Shown here: in pieces, positions 19,415-26,918 of the stretch
How positions within the stretch are numbered: position 1 is the first letter of the stretch
How the letters are laid out: every line of letters starts with the position of its first letter
Translations under genes and position numbers: made by a program
The notes under the pieces: generated by a model
What the model was told of the DNA's origin: nothing
Databases searched by the model: none
Seen by the model: the letters and a program-made list of their open reading frames with translations, nothing else
Assembly: GCF_030813595.1 (NCBI RefSeq)
Contig: NZ_JAUSUH010000001.1
Location: 558,001 to 622,000 of the forward strand
DNA from: Ancylobacter vacuolatus
GTDB lineage: Bacteria > Pseudomonadota > Alphaproteobacteria > Rhizobiales > Xanthobacteraceae
Reading direction: 5' to 3'
DNA: 64,000 bases

Positions 19415-19822
19415 ATGATGCGCGACGCCGTTTTCCCCGCCGGCAGGCACGCCCTCTATGAGGCCCATGGTTATTCCGCAGCTGTACGCTCGGGCGACCT
19501 CTTGTTCGTATCGGGACAGGTGGGCAGCCGCACGGATGGCAGTCGCGAGCCCGAATTCGCCCGCCAGGTGGAACAGGCCTTCGCCAACCTGCGGGCGACT
19601 CTCGCCGCCGCCGGCTGCAGCTTCGACGATGTCATCGACGTGACCACCTTCCACACCGATCCCGAAAATCAGTTCGACACCGTTCTGGCGGCAAAGGCGC
19701 AGGCCTTTCCCGCCGCGCCCTTTCCCGCCTGGACCGCCATCGGGGTGAACTGGCTTGCCGGCTTCGACTTCGAGATCAAGGTGATCGCGCGTTTGCCCGT
19801 CCCGGCAGCGTCGGCGGACTGA
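19415..19822 (+). CDS. RidA/YjgF-family protein (enamine/imine deaminase type)
   Basis: Rid-superfamily protein of about 135 residues. It shows the core FVSGQVG, AFANLRATLAAAGCSFDDVI, VTTFHTD and the C-terminal EIKVIARLP with the conserved Arg that binds the imine carboxylate. Relatives hydrolyse reactive enamines such as 2-aminoacrylate, and subgroup members act in specific catabolic pathways. AAAGGA lies 4 bases before the ATG at 19415 and 7 before the ATG at 19418; either may be used. Control by the divergent TetR suggests a specific detoxification or catabolic role rather than housekeeping RidA. Confidence 0.85.
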   Translation: MMRDAVFPAGRHALYEAHGYSAAVRSGDLLFVSGQVGSRTDGSREPEFARQVEQAFANLRATLAAAGCSFDDVIDVTTFHTDPENQFDTVLAAKAQAFPAAPFPAWTAIGVNWLAGFDFEIKVIARLPVPAASAD

Positions 19823-19847
19823 CCGGCCGAGCTGCCCGGCCAACGCC

Positions 19848-20162
19848 TCAGCTGAAGATCGCCTGATAGGCGAAACGATTCCCGTCGCCGGCGATGGGGA
19901 CGAGGAATATGTCCAGCTCGCCCAGCGCCTCATGGTGCAGGCGATGGGTGAGCTGGACCAGGCGATAGGGCCCCTCGCCCTCAAAGAGCAGCTGGAAGCC
20001 ATCGCGCCCACCGGGCAGGTCGCCGGCGGGAGGACGGCGTACGGGCAGCCTCGCGGCCTCCCGCAGGACGATTCGCAAGGGCTCGGGCAGGCCGACCTCG
20101 ACGGCGAAGCTCTCGCCGACGCGCGGCTCGAACTGCTCAAGCGACCATGCAGGCCTGTCCAT
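19848..20162 (-). CDS. DUF6916-like small protein
   Basis: 104 residues. The layout MDRPAWSLEQFEPRVGESF ... FQLLFEGEGPYRLVQLTHRL ... ALGELDIFLVPIAGDG-FAYQAIFS matches the small beta-rich DUF6916-type proteins as I remember them. These are often encoded beside tail-collar (microcystin-dependent-protein-like) genes. No catalytic residues are evident and there is no signal peptide. The ATG at 20162 has AAGGGA seven bases upstream; the longer frame is not needed. It is transcribed away from the PqqD/kinase/sulfotransferase unit, 106 bp apart. The family label is moderate and its role unknown; the context suggests it belongs with the 20-27 kb cluster. Confidence 0.6.
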   Translation of the reverse strand: MDRPAWSLEQFEPRVGESFAVEVGLPEPLRIVLREAARLPVRRPPAGDLPGGRDGFQLLFEGEGPYRLVQLTHRLHHEALGELDIFLVPIAGDGNRFAYQAIFS

Positions 20163-20268
20163 GTGATTCCCTTTCCCAGCGTCATGCACTTCAAGGTTGG
20201 CTTCCTCTGGACGATACCACCTCGGCCGGTTAGGTGTAGAGGCAGTGGTGACAACTTGAGCGTGACCC

Positions 20269-20550
20269 ATGCCCCTTTCAACCAGTTCAGAGGTCGTTCG
20301 GCGCCACCATCCGCTTGAAGCCGCCATTGGCGACACGCAGGTTCTGCTGGATGTCGAACAGGGCCTTTATTTCGGGCTGAACGCGGTCGCCAGCAGCATC
20401 TGGCAGCGGCTGGAGCGACCCATCCGGGTCGACGACCTCTGCCGCTCGCTCAAGGCCGACTATGCGGGCGACGAGGCGCGCATCCAGGCGGAGGTGCTCG
20501 CCTTTCTGGCGCAGCTTGAGACGCAAAACCTCATCGATATTCGCGCGTGA
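20269..20550 (+). CDS. PqqD-like RiPP recognition protein (lasso B1 / HPr-rel type)
   Basis: 93-residue PqqD-superfamily protein. Beta segments VVRRHHPLEAAIGDTQVLLD and GLYFGLNAVASSIWQRLE are followed by a helical part ending AFLAQLETQNLIDI. Members bind the leader of ribosomally made peptides and present it to modifying enzymes; in lasso clusters the equivalent is B1. Its stop overlaps the start of the HprK-like gene (GTGA), so the two are translationally coupled. The next gene, a sulfotransferase, overlaps likewise. A candidate leader with W-x-x-P-x-L is encoded at 24209-24370. The family is clear; its partner is inferred. Confidence 0.82.
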   Translation: MPLSTSSEVVRRHHPLEAAIGDTQVLLDVEQGLYFGLNAVASSIWQRLERPIRVDDLCRSLKADYAGDEARIQAEVLAFLAQLETQNLIDIRA

Positions 20551-21467
20551 GTGCGGCGATGCCGATGACCGACGGCCTCCTCTGCGGCTGGCGCATCCGC
20601 TCCGAGATTGCGCTGCCGGAGCTTTTGTCATGGCAGGGCGACGACCGGCCGCCCGACCTCACCGTCTGCCTCGGCGAGGTGGACGAGCACCTGCCCGGGG
20701 GCCGGGAGATTAGCCCGTTCATTCACATCGACACCAACGGCGCCGGCCTGCTGCAGGTGCCGATGGTGGGGCGGTTCCTTGTGCGCCCGTCCGGCGACAT
20801 CACCGTCGCGCCGCACCCCGAGGCGAGCGAGACCGAGATTCGGCTGTTTCTGCTCGGCTCGGTGCTCGGCCTGGTCTGCCATCAGCGCGCACTGCTGCCG
20901 CTGCATGCCTCCAGCGTCGTCATCGAGGGCGGCGCCGTCGCCTTCTGCGGCCATTCGGGCATGGGAAAGTCCACTTTGGCGCTGCGCTTCGCCCGGCGCG
21001 GCCATGCCGTCGTCTCCGATGATGTCTGTGTCCTCGACAGTGGCCCGCCCGCCCGGGTGCGGCCCTCCTTTCCGCGGCTGAAGCTCTGGCGCGATGCGAT
21101 CGAGGATGCGGCGCTCTCTTCCGAAGGCCTGGAGCGCAACCGGCGCGGGCAGGAGAAATACCATTTTCTGGAGCCCGAGGCGGGCGTTCGCGATCCCCTC
21201 CCCCTGCGTGCGATCTTCCTTTTGCGCCGGCCCGAACGCGGCGAAGCGGAAGGCATTGAGCGGCTGTCGGCACCGCTCGACATCCTTGCCGCACTGGAGG
21301 CCGAAACGTTCCGGCCGCAGATCGGGCGGGCACTGGGGACCGAGAAGGCGCTGTTCCAGGCACGCACGCTCATCGCTAATTCGGTGCCCGTCTATCAGCT
21401 TCGGCGCCCGCCGGATGCGCCGCCCGAGCGCTGGCTCGACGCCATCGCGGCGATCGTGCGGGGATGA
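20547..21467 (+). CDS. HPr-kinase-related kinase (HprK-like, tailoring type)
   Basis: 306 residues. It has the HprK-type core LLPLHASSVVIEGGAVAF and Walker A GHSGMGKST (about residues 135-143), then VSDDVCVLD as the acidic Mg-binding segment. The N-terminal ~110 residues are not the true HprK N-domain. This is the HprK-related kinase group found beside PqqD proteins and asparagine-synthetase-like ligases. A characterised relative in the paeninodin lasso system phosphorylates the C-terminal serine of the precursor. The start GTG (20547) overlaps the PqqD stop; an ATG at 20559 is possible. It overlaps the sulfotransferase by 4 bp. The substrate is inferred. Confidence 0.8.
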   Translation: MSAAMPMTDGLLCGWRIRSEIALPELLSWQGDDRPPDLTVCLGEVDEHLPGGREISPFIHIDTNGAGLLQVPMVGRFLVRPSGDITVAPHPEASETEIRLFLLGSVLGLVCHQRALLPLHASSVVIEGGAVAFCGHSGMGKSTLALRFARRGHAVVSDDVCVLDSGPPARVRPSFPRLKLWRDAIEDAALSSEGLERNRRGQEKYHFLEPEAGVRDPLPLRAIFLLRRPERGEAEGIERLSAPLDILAALEAETFRPQIGRALGTEKALFQARTLIANSVPVYQLRRPPDAPPERWLDAIAAIVRG

Positions 21468-22300
21468 GCGGCCTCGCGCTCATCGCATCCTATCCCAAGT
21501 CCGGCAATACCTGGCTGCGGGCCTTCCTCGCGAGCCATCTGCGCGGCGGCCAGCCGATCGATCTCAATGGCGACCTCTCGCGCATCAAGAATTTGACCGG
21601 CCGTAGCCTGCAGGACAAGCATGCGGGCCTGGAGCACTCGGACCTGACGCCGGATGAGGTGGCTCTGCTTCGGCCCCTCACCAGCCGCCGGATCGCCCAG
21701 CTGCAGCCGGGCCTCTATAAGACCCACGACTCCAACCTCGTTCCGCTCGGCGCGCGCGAGCCGGCGATTCCCGCCGATGCCATAGACCGCCTCGTCTATA
21801 TCGTCCGCGACCCGCGCGATGTGGCGATCTCGATGGCGCATCATTTCGGCTGGACGCCTGAGGACAGCGTCAACCAGATGGCCGATACGACCTTCCGCAT
21901 GGGCCGCTCATCGACCCGGCTCAACATGAATGTCGAGCAGTGGGTCTCTTCCTGGAGCGCCCATGTCGAGAGCTGGCTCGACGCGGCCGATCTACACCTG
22001 CTGCCGCTGCGCTATGAGGACCTGCTGGCCGACCCGCTGGAGCGTTTCACCGAGTTGTGCCGGTTCCTTGATCTGGATGACACGCGGCACGCCATCAGCC
22101 GCAGCCTGGAGGCCAGCAGCTTCACCGCGCTCGCCGCCCAGGAGGCGCGCACGGGTTTCCGCGAGCGGTACCCGGCCTCAACCGCGCCCTTCTTCCGCAA
22201 GGGGGGCGCAGGCGGGTGGCGGGGGGAATTGCCGCCGGGGCTGGCCGAGCGCGTGGCCAGCGCGCATAACCGGGTCATGGCACGCCTCGCCTATCGCTGA
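21464..22300 (+). CDS. PAPS-dependent sulfotransferase
   Basis: 278 residues. The 5'-phosphosulfate loop YPKSGNTWLRAFL (about residues 10-22) and the 3'-phosphate site YIVRDPRDVAISMAHHF (about 109-125) are both intact. The C-terminal FFRKGGAGGWRGEL resembles the RKGxxGDWK motif of cytosolic sulfotransferases. It transfers sulfate from PAPS to a hydroxyl or amine. Its start overlaps the kinase stop (ATGA), making a PqqD-kinase-sulfotransferase unit. In this setting a peptide hydroxyl is a plausible acceptor, but small molecules cannot be excluded. It ends 28 bp before the converging ligase gene. Confidence 0.85.
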   Translation: MSGLALIASYPKSGNTWLRAFLASHLRGGQPIDLNGDLSRIKNLTGRSLQDKHAGLEHSDLTPDEVALLRPLTSRRIAQLQPGLYKTHDSNLVPLGAREPAIPADAIDRLVYIVRDPRDVAISMAHHFGWTPEDSVNQMADTTFRMGRSSTRLNMNVEQWVSSWSAHVESWLDAADLHLLPLRYEDLLADPLERFTELCRFLDLDDTRHAISRSLEASSFTALAAQEARTGFRERYPASTAPFFRKGGAGGWRGELPPGLAERVASAHNRVMARLAYR

Positions 22301-22328
22301 CGGCCCGCCGCCAGGACGCGGCGCCGGG

Positions 22329-24197
22329 CTACCCGTTTCCGCCCTCGACGCGGCGGATGAAGCGGCCGGCGGTGAGCGCACGGCTGAAGGCGCAGAGATA
22401 GTCACGGTTCGCCCGTTCACTCGTGTCGTCGATGCCCGGCCAGGCGTCGAGCAGTGCATCCATGCGGTTGAGATCGAGGCACTCGCTGGCGAAGGGGCTG
22501 TTGCGCAGCCGCGCCACTTCCGCCCGCAGGCCCGGGAGCGCTTCCTGGAAGCCGACCCGCCAGTCAGCCGCCTGCAGTCCCTTGCGCCGCTCATTCAGCA
22601 CGACATCCGGCACAAGACCCCGCATCGCCCGGCGAATCAGCGAGCGCGGCACGCCACCCAGCGCGAACTGCTCCTCGGGAATGGCGAGGCACAGCTCGAC
22701 GACGCGCCGGTCCATGGTGGGGTCGCGCAGTTCGAGCCCGAACAGACGGCGCGCCACCATGACCGGGAAGCCGCGATGGCTGGTTCGATCGAGTGCGGCC
22801 AGCCGCAACGCCCGGCTGTCGCCGCGGCCGATATTCACGAGGTTGCCGGCCACGGCATGGGCACGATCGGCTATGCCGGAGCGCTCGAGGAAATGCGGGT
22901 GAACGGCGGAGAAATCGAACAGGCCGGTTTCCCTCTTGCCTGCCGCCGCCCGCAGCCGCCGACGCAGCGACGCCGGCAGGACGCTGTCGGCGACCTGCCC
23001 GCCAATGCCGAGCCAGCTGCGCCCGCCCCGGCGCAGGTCCCGCATGGTCGCGACGGCGCCCAGCCAGTCGCCCTTGTTCAGCCGCGACGCCAGCAATTCG
23101 CTGCCGGAGTAGCTGATGGTCAGATTTCCCATCGGGGCCTGCAGCAGCACGTCCAGACGACGGCGCCGCGCCTCGCGGCCGATGGCGTGGACCCAGACCA
23201 TGTTGGAGGCATTCAACACCGGCCATTCGGCCGCCATGTCGTGCATTTCCAGCGTATCGAGCAGCGGTTCGGCATCATTGTCGATTCGTACATGCTCGAC
23301 ATTCGGGTAGAGCGCCGCGACCGCGGCGGCATGCGGCCATTCATCGGTGAATCGGTTGCGGCGGGACGGCTGGGGATGGCGCGGCGCTGCGGTGAAGGCG
23401 GTGAGGCTGCGTCCCTGCGCGGCGAGTTCCCGCGCCGCCAGCGCGGTGACGCTCGCACTGTCCAGCCCGCCCGAAAGTTGTGTGCCGATACGCTCGCCGG
23501 GACGGATGCGGGCGCGCACCGCTTCCGCAAGCGTGTCGCGCAGCGCTTCCTCGTAATCCGAGTCACGCGGCAGGTGCAGCATTGGCAGATGCTCGGGCCG
23601 CCACCAACGATGCAGGGTGAAATCGCCCCTTGCCCAGCGCACGAAATGGCCAGGCGGCACCCGGTTTATGCCGCGAAAGAAGGTGCGCATCGGCTCGCGC
23701 GGCAGCATGCACAGCCAGGCCGCCATCTGGTCGGGATCGATGTCGCGCGACACGTCGGGGCAGGCGAAAAGCCCGCGTTGCTCGGTGGCGAACAGCAGGT
23801 GGCCGTGACCGGACCAGAAGAACAGGGGGCGATGGGCGCTGGGATCGACGCCGAGATAGAACGCGCGCTGGTCGCTGTCCCAGACGGCGCAGGCATAGTC
23901 GCCGATCAGGTGGTGGAAACAGTCGCTTCCCCATCTGGCATAAGCGGAGCCGGCAAGGGCACTATCGGTTCGCTCTCGGGTAGCGTCGAGACCGAGCGCC
24001 CCGCACAGCTCCCGGCGGTTATCCAGCCGCCCGTCAAAGGCCACGGCACAGCGGTTCGCGACCTCTATTCCCGCCGCCGTGGCGCTACCAAGCGCGATGG
24101 GCGGATCACTGTGCAAGAAGGCGCGGCGATCCCCACGGGTCAGGGCGGACAGACAGGCGCGAATCGGTTCTGGGGAATGCAGCCCCCCGCAGAACAC
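22329..24197 (-). CDS. Asparagine-synthetase-like ligase (lasso cyclase type)
   Basis: 622 residues with two domains: an N-terminal Ntn/glutaminase-like half (about 1-200, with DGRLDN and GVDPSAHRPLFFW) and a C-terminal ATP-pyrophosphatase half with SGGLDSASV at 242-250. The Cys is at position 3 (MFCGG), not 2, so glutamine hydrolysis is doubtful. Such proteins activate a carboxylate as an acyl-adenylate; in lasso peptide clusters they form the isopeptide macrolactam. The GTG start has GGGAG eight bases upstream and lies 11 bp after the stop of the small precursor-like gene, in one operon. It converges with the kinase/sulfotransferase genes. The family is firm; the cyclase role is inferred from context. 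Confidence 0.82.
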   Translation of the reverse strand: MFCGGLHSPEPIRACLSALTRGDRRAFLHSDPPIALGSATAAGIEVANRCAVAFDGRLDNRRELCGALGLDATRERTDSALAGSAYARWGSDCFHHLIGDYACAVWDSDQRAFYLGVDPSAHRPLFFWSGHGHLLFATEQRGLFACPDVSRDIDPDQMAAWLCMLPREPMRTFFRGINRVPPGHFVRWARGDFTLHRWWRPEHLPMLHLPRDSDYEEALRDTLAEAVRARIRPGERIGTQLSGGLDSASVTALAARELAAQGRSLTAFTAAPRHPQPSRRNRFTDEWPHAAAVAALYPNVEHVRIDNDAEPLLDTLEMHDMAAEWPVLNASNMVWVHAIGREARRRRLDVLLQAPMGNLTISYSGSELLASRLNKGDWLGAVATMRDLRRGGRSWLGIGGQVADSVLPASLRRRLRAAAGKRETGLFDFSAVHPHFLERSGIADRAHAVAGNLVNIGRGDSRALRLAALDRTSHRGFPVMVARRLFGLELRDPTMDRRVVELCLAIPEEQFALGGVPRSLIRRAMRGLVPDVVLNERRKGLQAADWRVGFQEALPGLRAEVARLRNSPFASECLDLNRMDALLDAWPGIDDTSERANRDYLCAFSRALTAGRFIRRVEGGNG

Positions 24198-24208
24198 GCT
24201 TCCGCTCC

Positions 24209-24370
24209 CTAGGATGAGAAGCCGTCGGTGTCGCCCTCGTTAGTGAACTGCGTCTCGGCGCTGCCGGCTGGCCTCACCGTAAGCTCAGGTGTCTCCCAAG
24301 CCATCGGTGCCTGCCGAATGCTGTCACCAGCCACGCCAAGGGACGGCTGGGGCAACCCGTCTTCATTCAT
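24209..24370 (-). CDS. Candidate RiPP (lasso/paeninodin-like) precursor peptide, 53 aa
   Basis: A 53-codon gene with a near-ideal ribosome site (GGGAGG, 5 bases before ATG), 11 bp upstream of the ligase start. Residues 24-41 read AWETPELTVRPAGSAETQ. Counting from Trp25, Pro is at +3, Leu at +5 and Thr at +15, which is the spacing of the lasso leader rule YxxPxLxxxGxxxxxT with Trp for Tyr and the Gly displaced by two. Thr would be the penultimate leader residue. The predicted core is then FTNEGDTDGFSS, with Asp at core position 8 for a possible F1-D8 ring and a Ser-Ser end suited to phosphorylation. A 12-residue core is short for a lasso, so another macrolactam or linear product is possible. 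The coding call is strong; product class is inference. Confidence 0.68.
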   Translation of the reverse strand: MNEDGLPQPSLGVAGDSIRQAPMAWETPELTVRPAGSAETQFTNEGDTDGFSS

Positions 24371-24516
24371 TCACGCCTCCCAGAATTCCGACAATGCAAC
24401 CATCGGTCGTTAGATATCGAACATGCCACGCGCCCCAACGTCAACCAGCCGGCGCCGAATTCCGAGCTCATTGCCGCCCGCCACGCAAGATTCTTGAAGG
24501 AATATACTACCGGTAA

Positions 24517-24546
24517 TTGACACGAAGTAATGATGCTCGGTATGGT
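24517..24546 (+). promoter_or_regulatory. Candidate sigma-70 promoter of the tail-collar operon
   Basis: TTGACA (24517-24522), an 18-nt spacer and TATGGT (24541-24546), 57 bp before the first collar gene. It lies in an AT-richer 232-bp divergent region between the precursor gene and the collar genes. TACCGGTA, a perfect 8-bp palindrome, sits just upstream at 24507-24514 and could be an operator core. No other gene is seen in this gap. Confidence 0.5.
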
Positions 24547-24602
24547 TGCACTCATAGCATGTCGCCCTCGCAGCTGGCTCGGGGGATCAGGGAGGCATCG
24601 GA

Positions 24603-25151
24603 ATGAGTGATAGCTTCGTCGGTGAAATTCGTGCCTTTGCCCACGCCAAGATTCCGTCCGGATGGCTGGCCGCGAACGGCGCCCTTCTTCAGATCAACCA
24701 GAACCAGATGCTGTACGCCCTGATCGGCAACAGGTTCGGCGGCGACGGCGTGAAGGATTTCAAGCTGCCCGATTTGAGAGGAAGGGTGCCGATCGGATAT
24801 GGTTTCAATTCGACGCTGGGCTTGAATTACGCCGTGGGAGCGACCGGCGGCGCGGAGACGGTGACCTTGACCGCCGCGACCTTGCCGAAACATTCGCACC
24901 CGTTTCGGGCCTGCACGATGATCGGCACCCAGATCAACAAGCCGGGCAGCCATCTGGCAGGTGTCGCTAAGGACAATGACAGCGGGAAGATCCGCTATCT
25001 CTACGCGCCCTGCCCCGCCATTCCCAAGGTCTCACTGCACGCTGACACGATTACGGCCACCGGTGACGGGCATCCGCACGAGAATATGCAGCCCTTCGCG
25101 GCGGTGACGTACTGCATCTGCTCCAGGGGCATCTGGCCGCAACGCGACTAA
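24603..25151 (+). CDS. Tail-collar domain protein 1 (microcystin-dependent-protein-like)
   Basis: 182 residues. The phage tail-collar pattern is complete: VGEIRAFAHAKIPSGWLAANG at the N-terminus, then LYALIGNRFGGDG, FKLPDLRGRVPIGYG, GGAETVTLTAATLPKHSHPF and the C-terminal HENMQPFAAVTYCI. There is no signal peptide. Bacterial members of this family occur as tandem non-phage genes; their function is not established. It is the first of three paralogues in an operon with a GNAT gene. GGGAGG lies about 9 bases before the start. No other phage structural genes are nearby, so it is not a prophage remnant. Confidence 0.88.
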   Translation: MSDSFVGEIRAFAHAKIPSGWLAANGALLQINQNQMLYALIGNRFGGDGVKDFKLPDLRGRVPIGYGFNSTLGLNYAVGATGGAETVTLTAATLPKHSHPFRACTMIGTQINKPGSHLAGVAKDNDSGKIRYLYAPCPAIPKVSLHADTITATGDGHPHENMQPFAAVTYCICSRGIWPQRD

Positions 25152-25161
25152 GGAGGCGGAA

Positions 25162-25716
25162 ATGGAATGCTATGTCGGCGAGATCAGGTTATTTGCCGGA
25201 AAGAAGCCCCCCAGGGGGTGGGCGCTGTGCGACGGGAAATTGCTCCCGGTCATCGGCAATGAGGCTCTCTTCGTCCTCCTGGGCGCCACCTGGGGGGGCG
25301 ATGGCCACACGAGTTTCGCCCTGCCCGACCTGCGCGGTCGACTGATGGTCGGCGCGGGCCAAGGTACGGGCCTCACCTCGCGCCTCCTGGGGGCCGTGGG
25401 CGGCGTGAAGGAAGTTACGCTGACCCATTCGCAGATCGCCGCCCACAAACATCTCGTGATGGCGACGGAGGCCGATGCCACCACGGAGAAACCCGATACG
25501 ACGATGGTCTTTGCCACGGCCTCTTCCCCGGATGCGGCGTCAGACCGGGGCGGGCTGCCCTACATCCACGACAAAAGCGGCACCGAGACACGCACTCTGG
25601 AAAGCGACACCATCGGCCACCAGCACCAATACCTAGCGGGTCCCCACGATAACATGATGCCTGCGCTCTCGATCAATTACATCATCGCACTCAGTGGCAT
25701 CTACCCCCAAGAGTAA
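25162..25716 (+). CDS. Tail-collar domain protein 2 (microcystin-dependent-protein-like)
   Basis: 184 residues. It starts with YVGEIRLFAGKKPPRGWALC then DGKLLPV, followed by LFVLLGATWGGDG, FALPDLRGRLMVGAGQG, GGVKEVTLTHSQIAAHKH and the end HDNMMPALSINYIIALSGIYPQ. It has the same architecture as the preceding gene with clear divergence, so the triad is an old duplication rather than a recent one. The start is 10 bp after the previous stop, with AAGGAGG overlapping the gap. The role is unknown. Confidence 0.88.
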   Translation: MECYVGEIRLFAGKKPPRGWALCDGKLLPVIGNEALFVLLGATWGGDGHTSFALPDLRGRLMVGAGQGTGLTSRLLGAVGGVKEVTLTHSQIAAHKHLVMATEADATTEKPDTTMVFATASSPDAASDRGGLPYIHDKSGTETRTLESDTIGHQHQYLAGPHDNMMPALSINYIIALSGIYPQE

Positions 25717-25730
25717 TAACGGAGACAGTC

Positions 25731-26267
25731 ATGGATGCTTATATGGGCGAAATACGTGCCTTTGGCTTCGACTATCCGCCGGTCGACTGGGCTTTCTGCG
25801 ACGGTCATGCCGTGGATGTCGCTCAGTTCCAGGCGCTGTTCTCTATTATTGATTTCACCTATGGGGGGAACGGCAGGACGACGTTCAACCTGCCGAACCT
25901 GAAAGGCCACGCCGCGATGGGGGCGAGCTATGACTATGCGTTGGCCAAAGCCACGGGGACGCCGACGGTCGCCCTCACCCACCCGCAGCTTCCCGCGCAC
26001 CACCACGAAGCGTTGACCTATATTGGCAATCTGGCCGACGCCAAGCTGAGCGCGAGCCCGAAAGACAACTGCCTCGGCCGCTATGAGGTTGCAGGCGTCA
26101 ACAAGTTAGCCAACCATTACCTGCCGGGCAGCACGGATACCGACACCACCCTGGCGGAGGCCAGCATCGGCATCGCTGGCGAGGGAGCCGCGCATCAGAA
26201 CATGCAGCCTTATCTCGCCCTCAACTACTGCATCTGCCTGGTCGGCGAGTATCCGGCCCCCGAGTGA
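25731..26267 (+). CDS. Tail-collar domain protein 3 (microcystin-dependent-protein-like)
   Basis: 178 residues, third copy: MGEIRAFGFDYPPVDWAFC, then DGHAVDVAQFQALFSIIDF, YGGNGRTTFNLPNLKGHAAMG, VALTHPQLPAHHHE and HQNMQPYLALNYCICLVGEYP. In the collar loop LPDLRGR has become LPNLKGH, so this copy has drifted at the most conserved point. It is in the same operon, 14 bp after copy 2 and 4 bp before the acetyltransferase. Confidence 0.87.
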   Translation: MDAYMGEIRAFGFDYPPVDWAFCDGHAVDVAQFQALFSIIDFTYGGNGRTTFNLPNLKGHAAMGASYDYALAKATGTPTVALTHPQLPAHHHEALTYIGNLADAKLSASPKDNCLGRYEVAGVNKLANHYLPGSTDTDTTLAEASIGIAGEGAAHQNMQPYLALNYCICLVGEYPAPE

Positions 26268-26271
26268 CGCC

Positions 26272-26820
26272 ATGGCCACCGGTCCAGACTATCTGCCAGG
26301 CAGCCTTCGCTGCCTCGGCCTCTCACTACGCTTTGAAACCCCCAAGGACGCCCCGTTCCTCGCGGCGCTGTTCGCCAGCGTGCGCAGGCCGGAATTCGAG
26401 GGCAATGGCTGGCCGGACGACGTCCGGCACGCCTTTCTGGCTGACCAGTTCCGCCTCCAGGTGGCGCACTATGCGCGCTACTATGCCGATGCGGCGTTCC
26501 TCATCGTCGAGCGGCAGGGCGTCCCGATCGGTCGGCTCTATCTCCATCGCGGCCCGCGCGAGCATCGCATCGTCGATATCAGCCTGCTGCCAGAGACCCG
26601 CAACCAGGGCATTGGCGGCGCGCTGCTCGATATGGCCTGCACTGAGGCCAGCCGCCTCGGGCGCCTTGCCTCCATCCATGTGGAGAAGAACAATCCCGCC
26701 CAGCGGCTCTATCGGCGCAAAGGTTTCGTGCCGGCGGGCGAGAGCGGGCCGTACTGGCTGATGATCCGCGCGCCAGACCAGGAGACGGCGGCCGAAGCGC
26801 ATGCCGAAGCCGGCGCCTGA
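26272..26820 (+). CDS. GNAT-family N-acetyltransferase linked to the collar genes
   Basis: 182 residues with a GNAT fold: IVERQGVPIGRLYLHRGPRE, IVDISLLPETRNQGIGGALL (the Q/RxxGxG/A acetyl-CoA loop) and VEKNNPAQRLYRRKGFVP. The first ~50 residues (CLGLSLRFETPKDAPFLAAL) are the usual entry strand and helix. It starts 4 bp after the third collar gene, so it is very likely translated with that operon. The acceptor is unknown; acetylation of a collar protein or cluster product is speculative. Confidence 0.85.
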   Translation: MATGPDYLPGSLRCLGLSLRFETPKDAPFLAALFASVRRPEFEGNGWPDDVRHAFLADQFRLQVAHYARYYADAAFLIVERQGVPIGRLYLHRGPREHRIVDISLLPETRNQGIGGALLDMACTEASRLGRLASIHVEKNNPAQRLYRRKGFVPAGESGPYWLMIRAPDQETAAEAHAEAGA

Positions 26821-26918
26821 GCCGGCTTTCCCGGCAGGTTCTGGAAGGTTGCCCGCGCCTGCTCTATAGGGGGGCGCCTGTGCACTTTCCCTAAAGGCAC
26901 CTCGCGCGGAACCTCTTG

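Noticed and set aside
21930-24212. A 760-residue plus-strand frame opposite the ligase gene
   Set aside because: Overlaps the sulfotransferase end and is antisense to the AsnB-like ligase; no recognisable domain.
24603-26267. Prophage or phage-tail-like particle (tailocin) suggested by three collar-domain genes
   Set aside because: No sheath, tube, baseplate, holin or integrase genes nearby; the collar triad with an acetyltransferase is a stand-alone bacterial arrangement.
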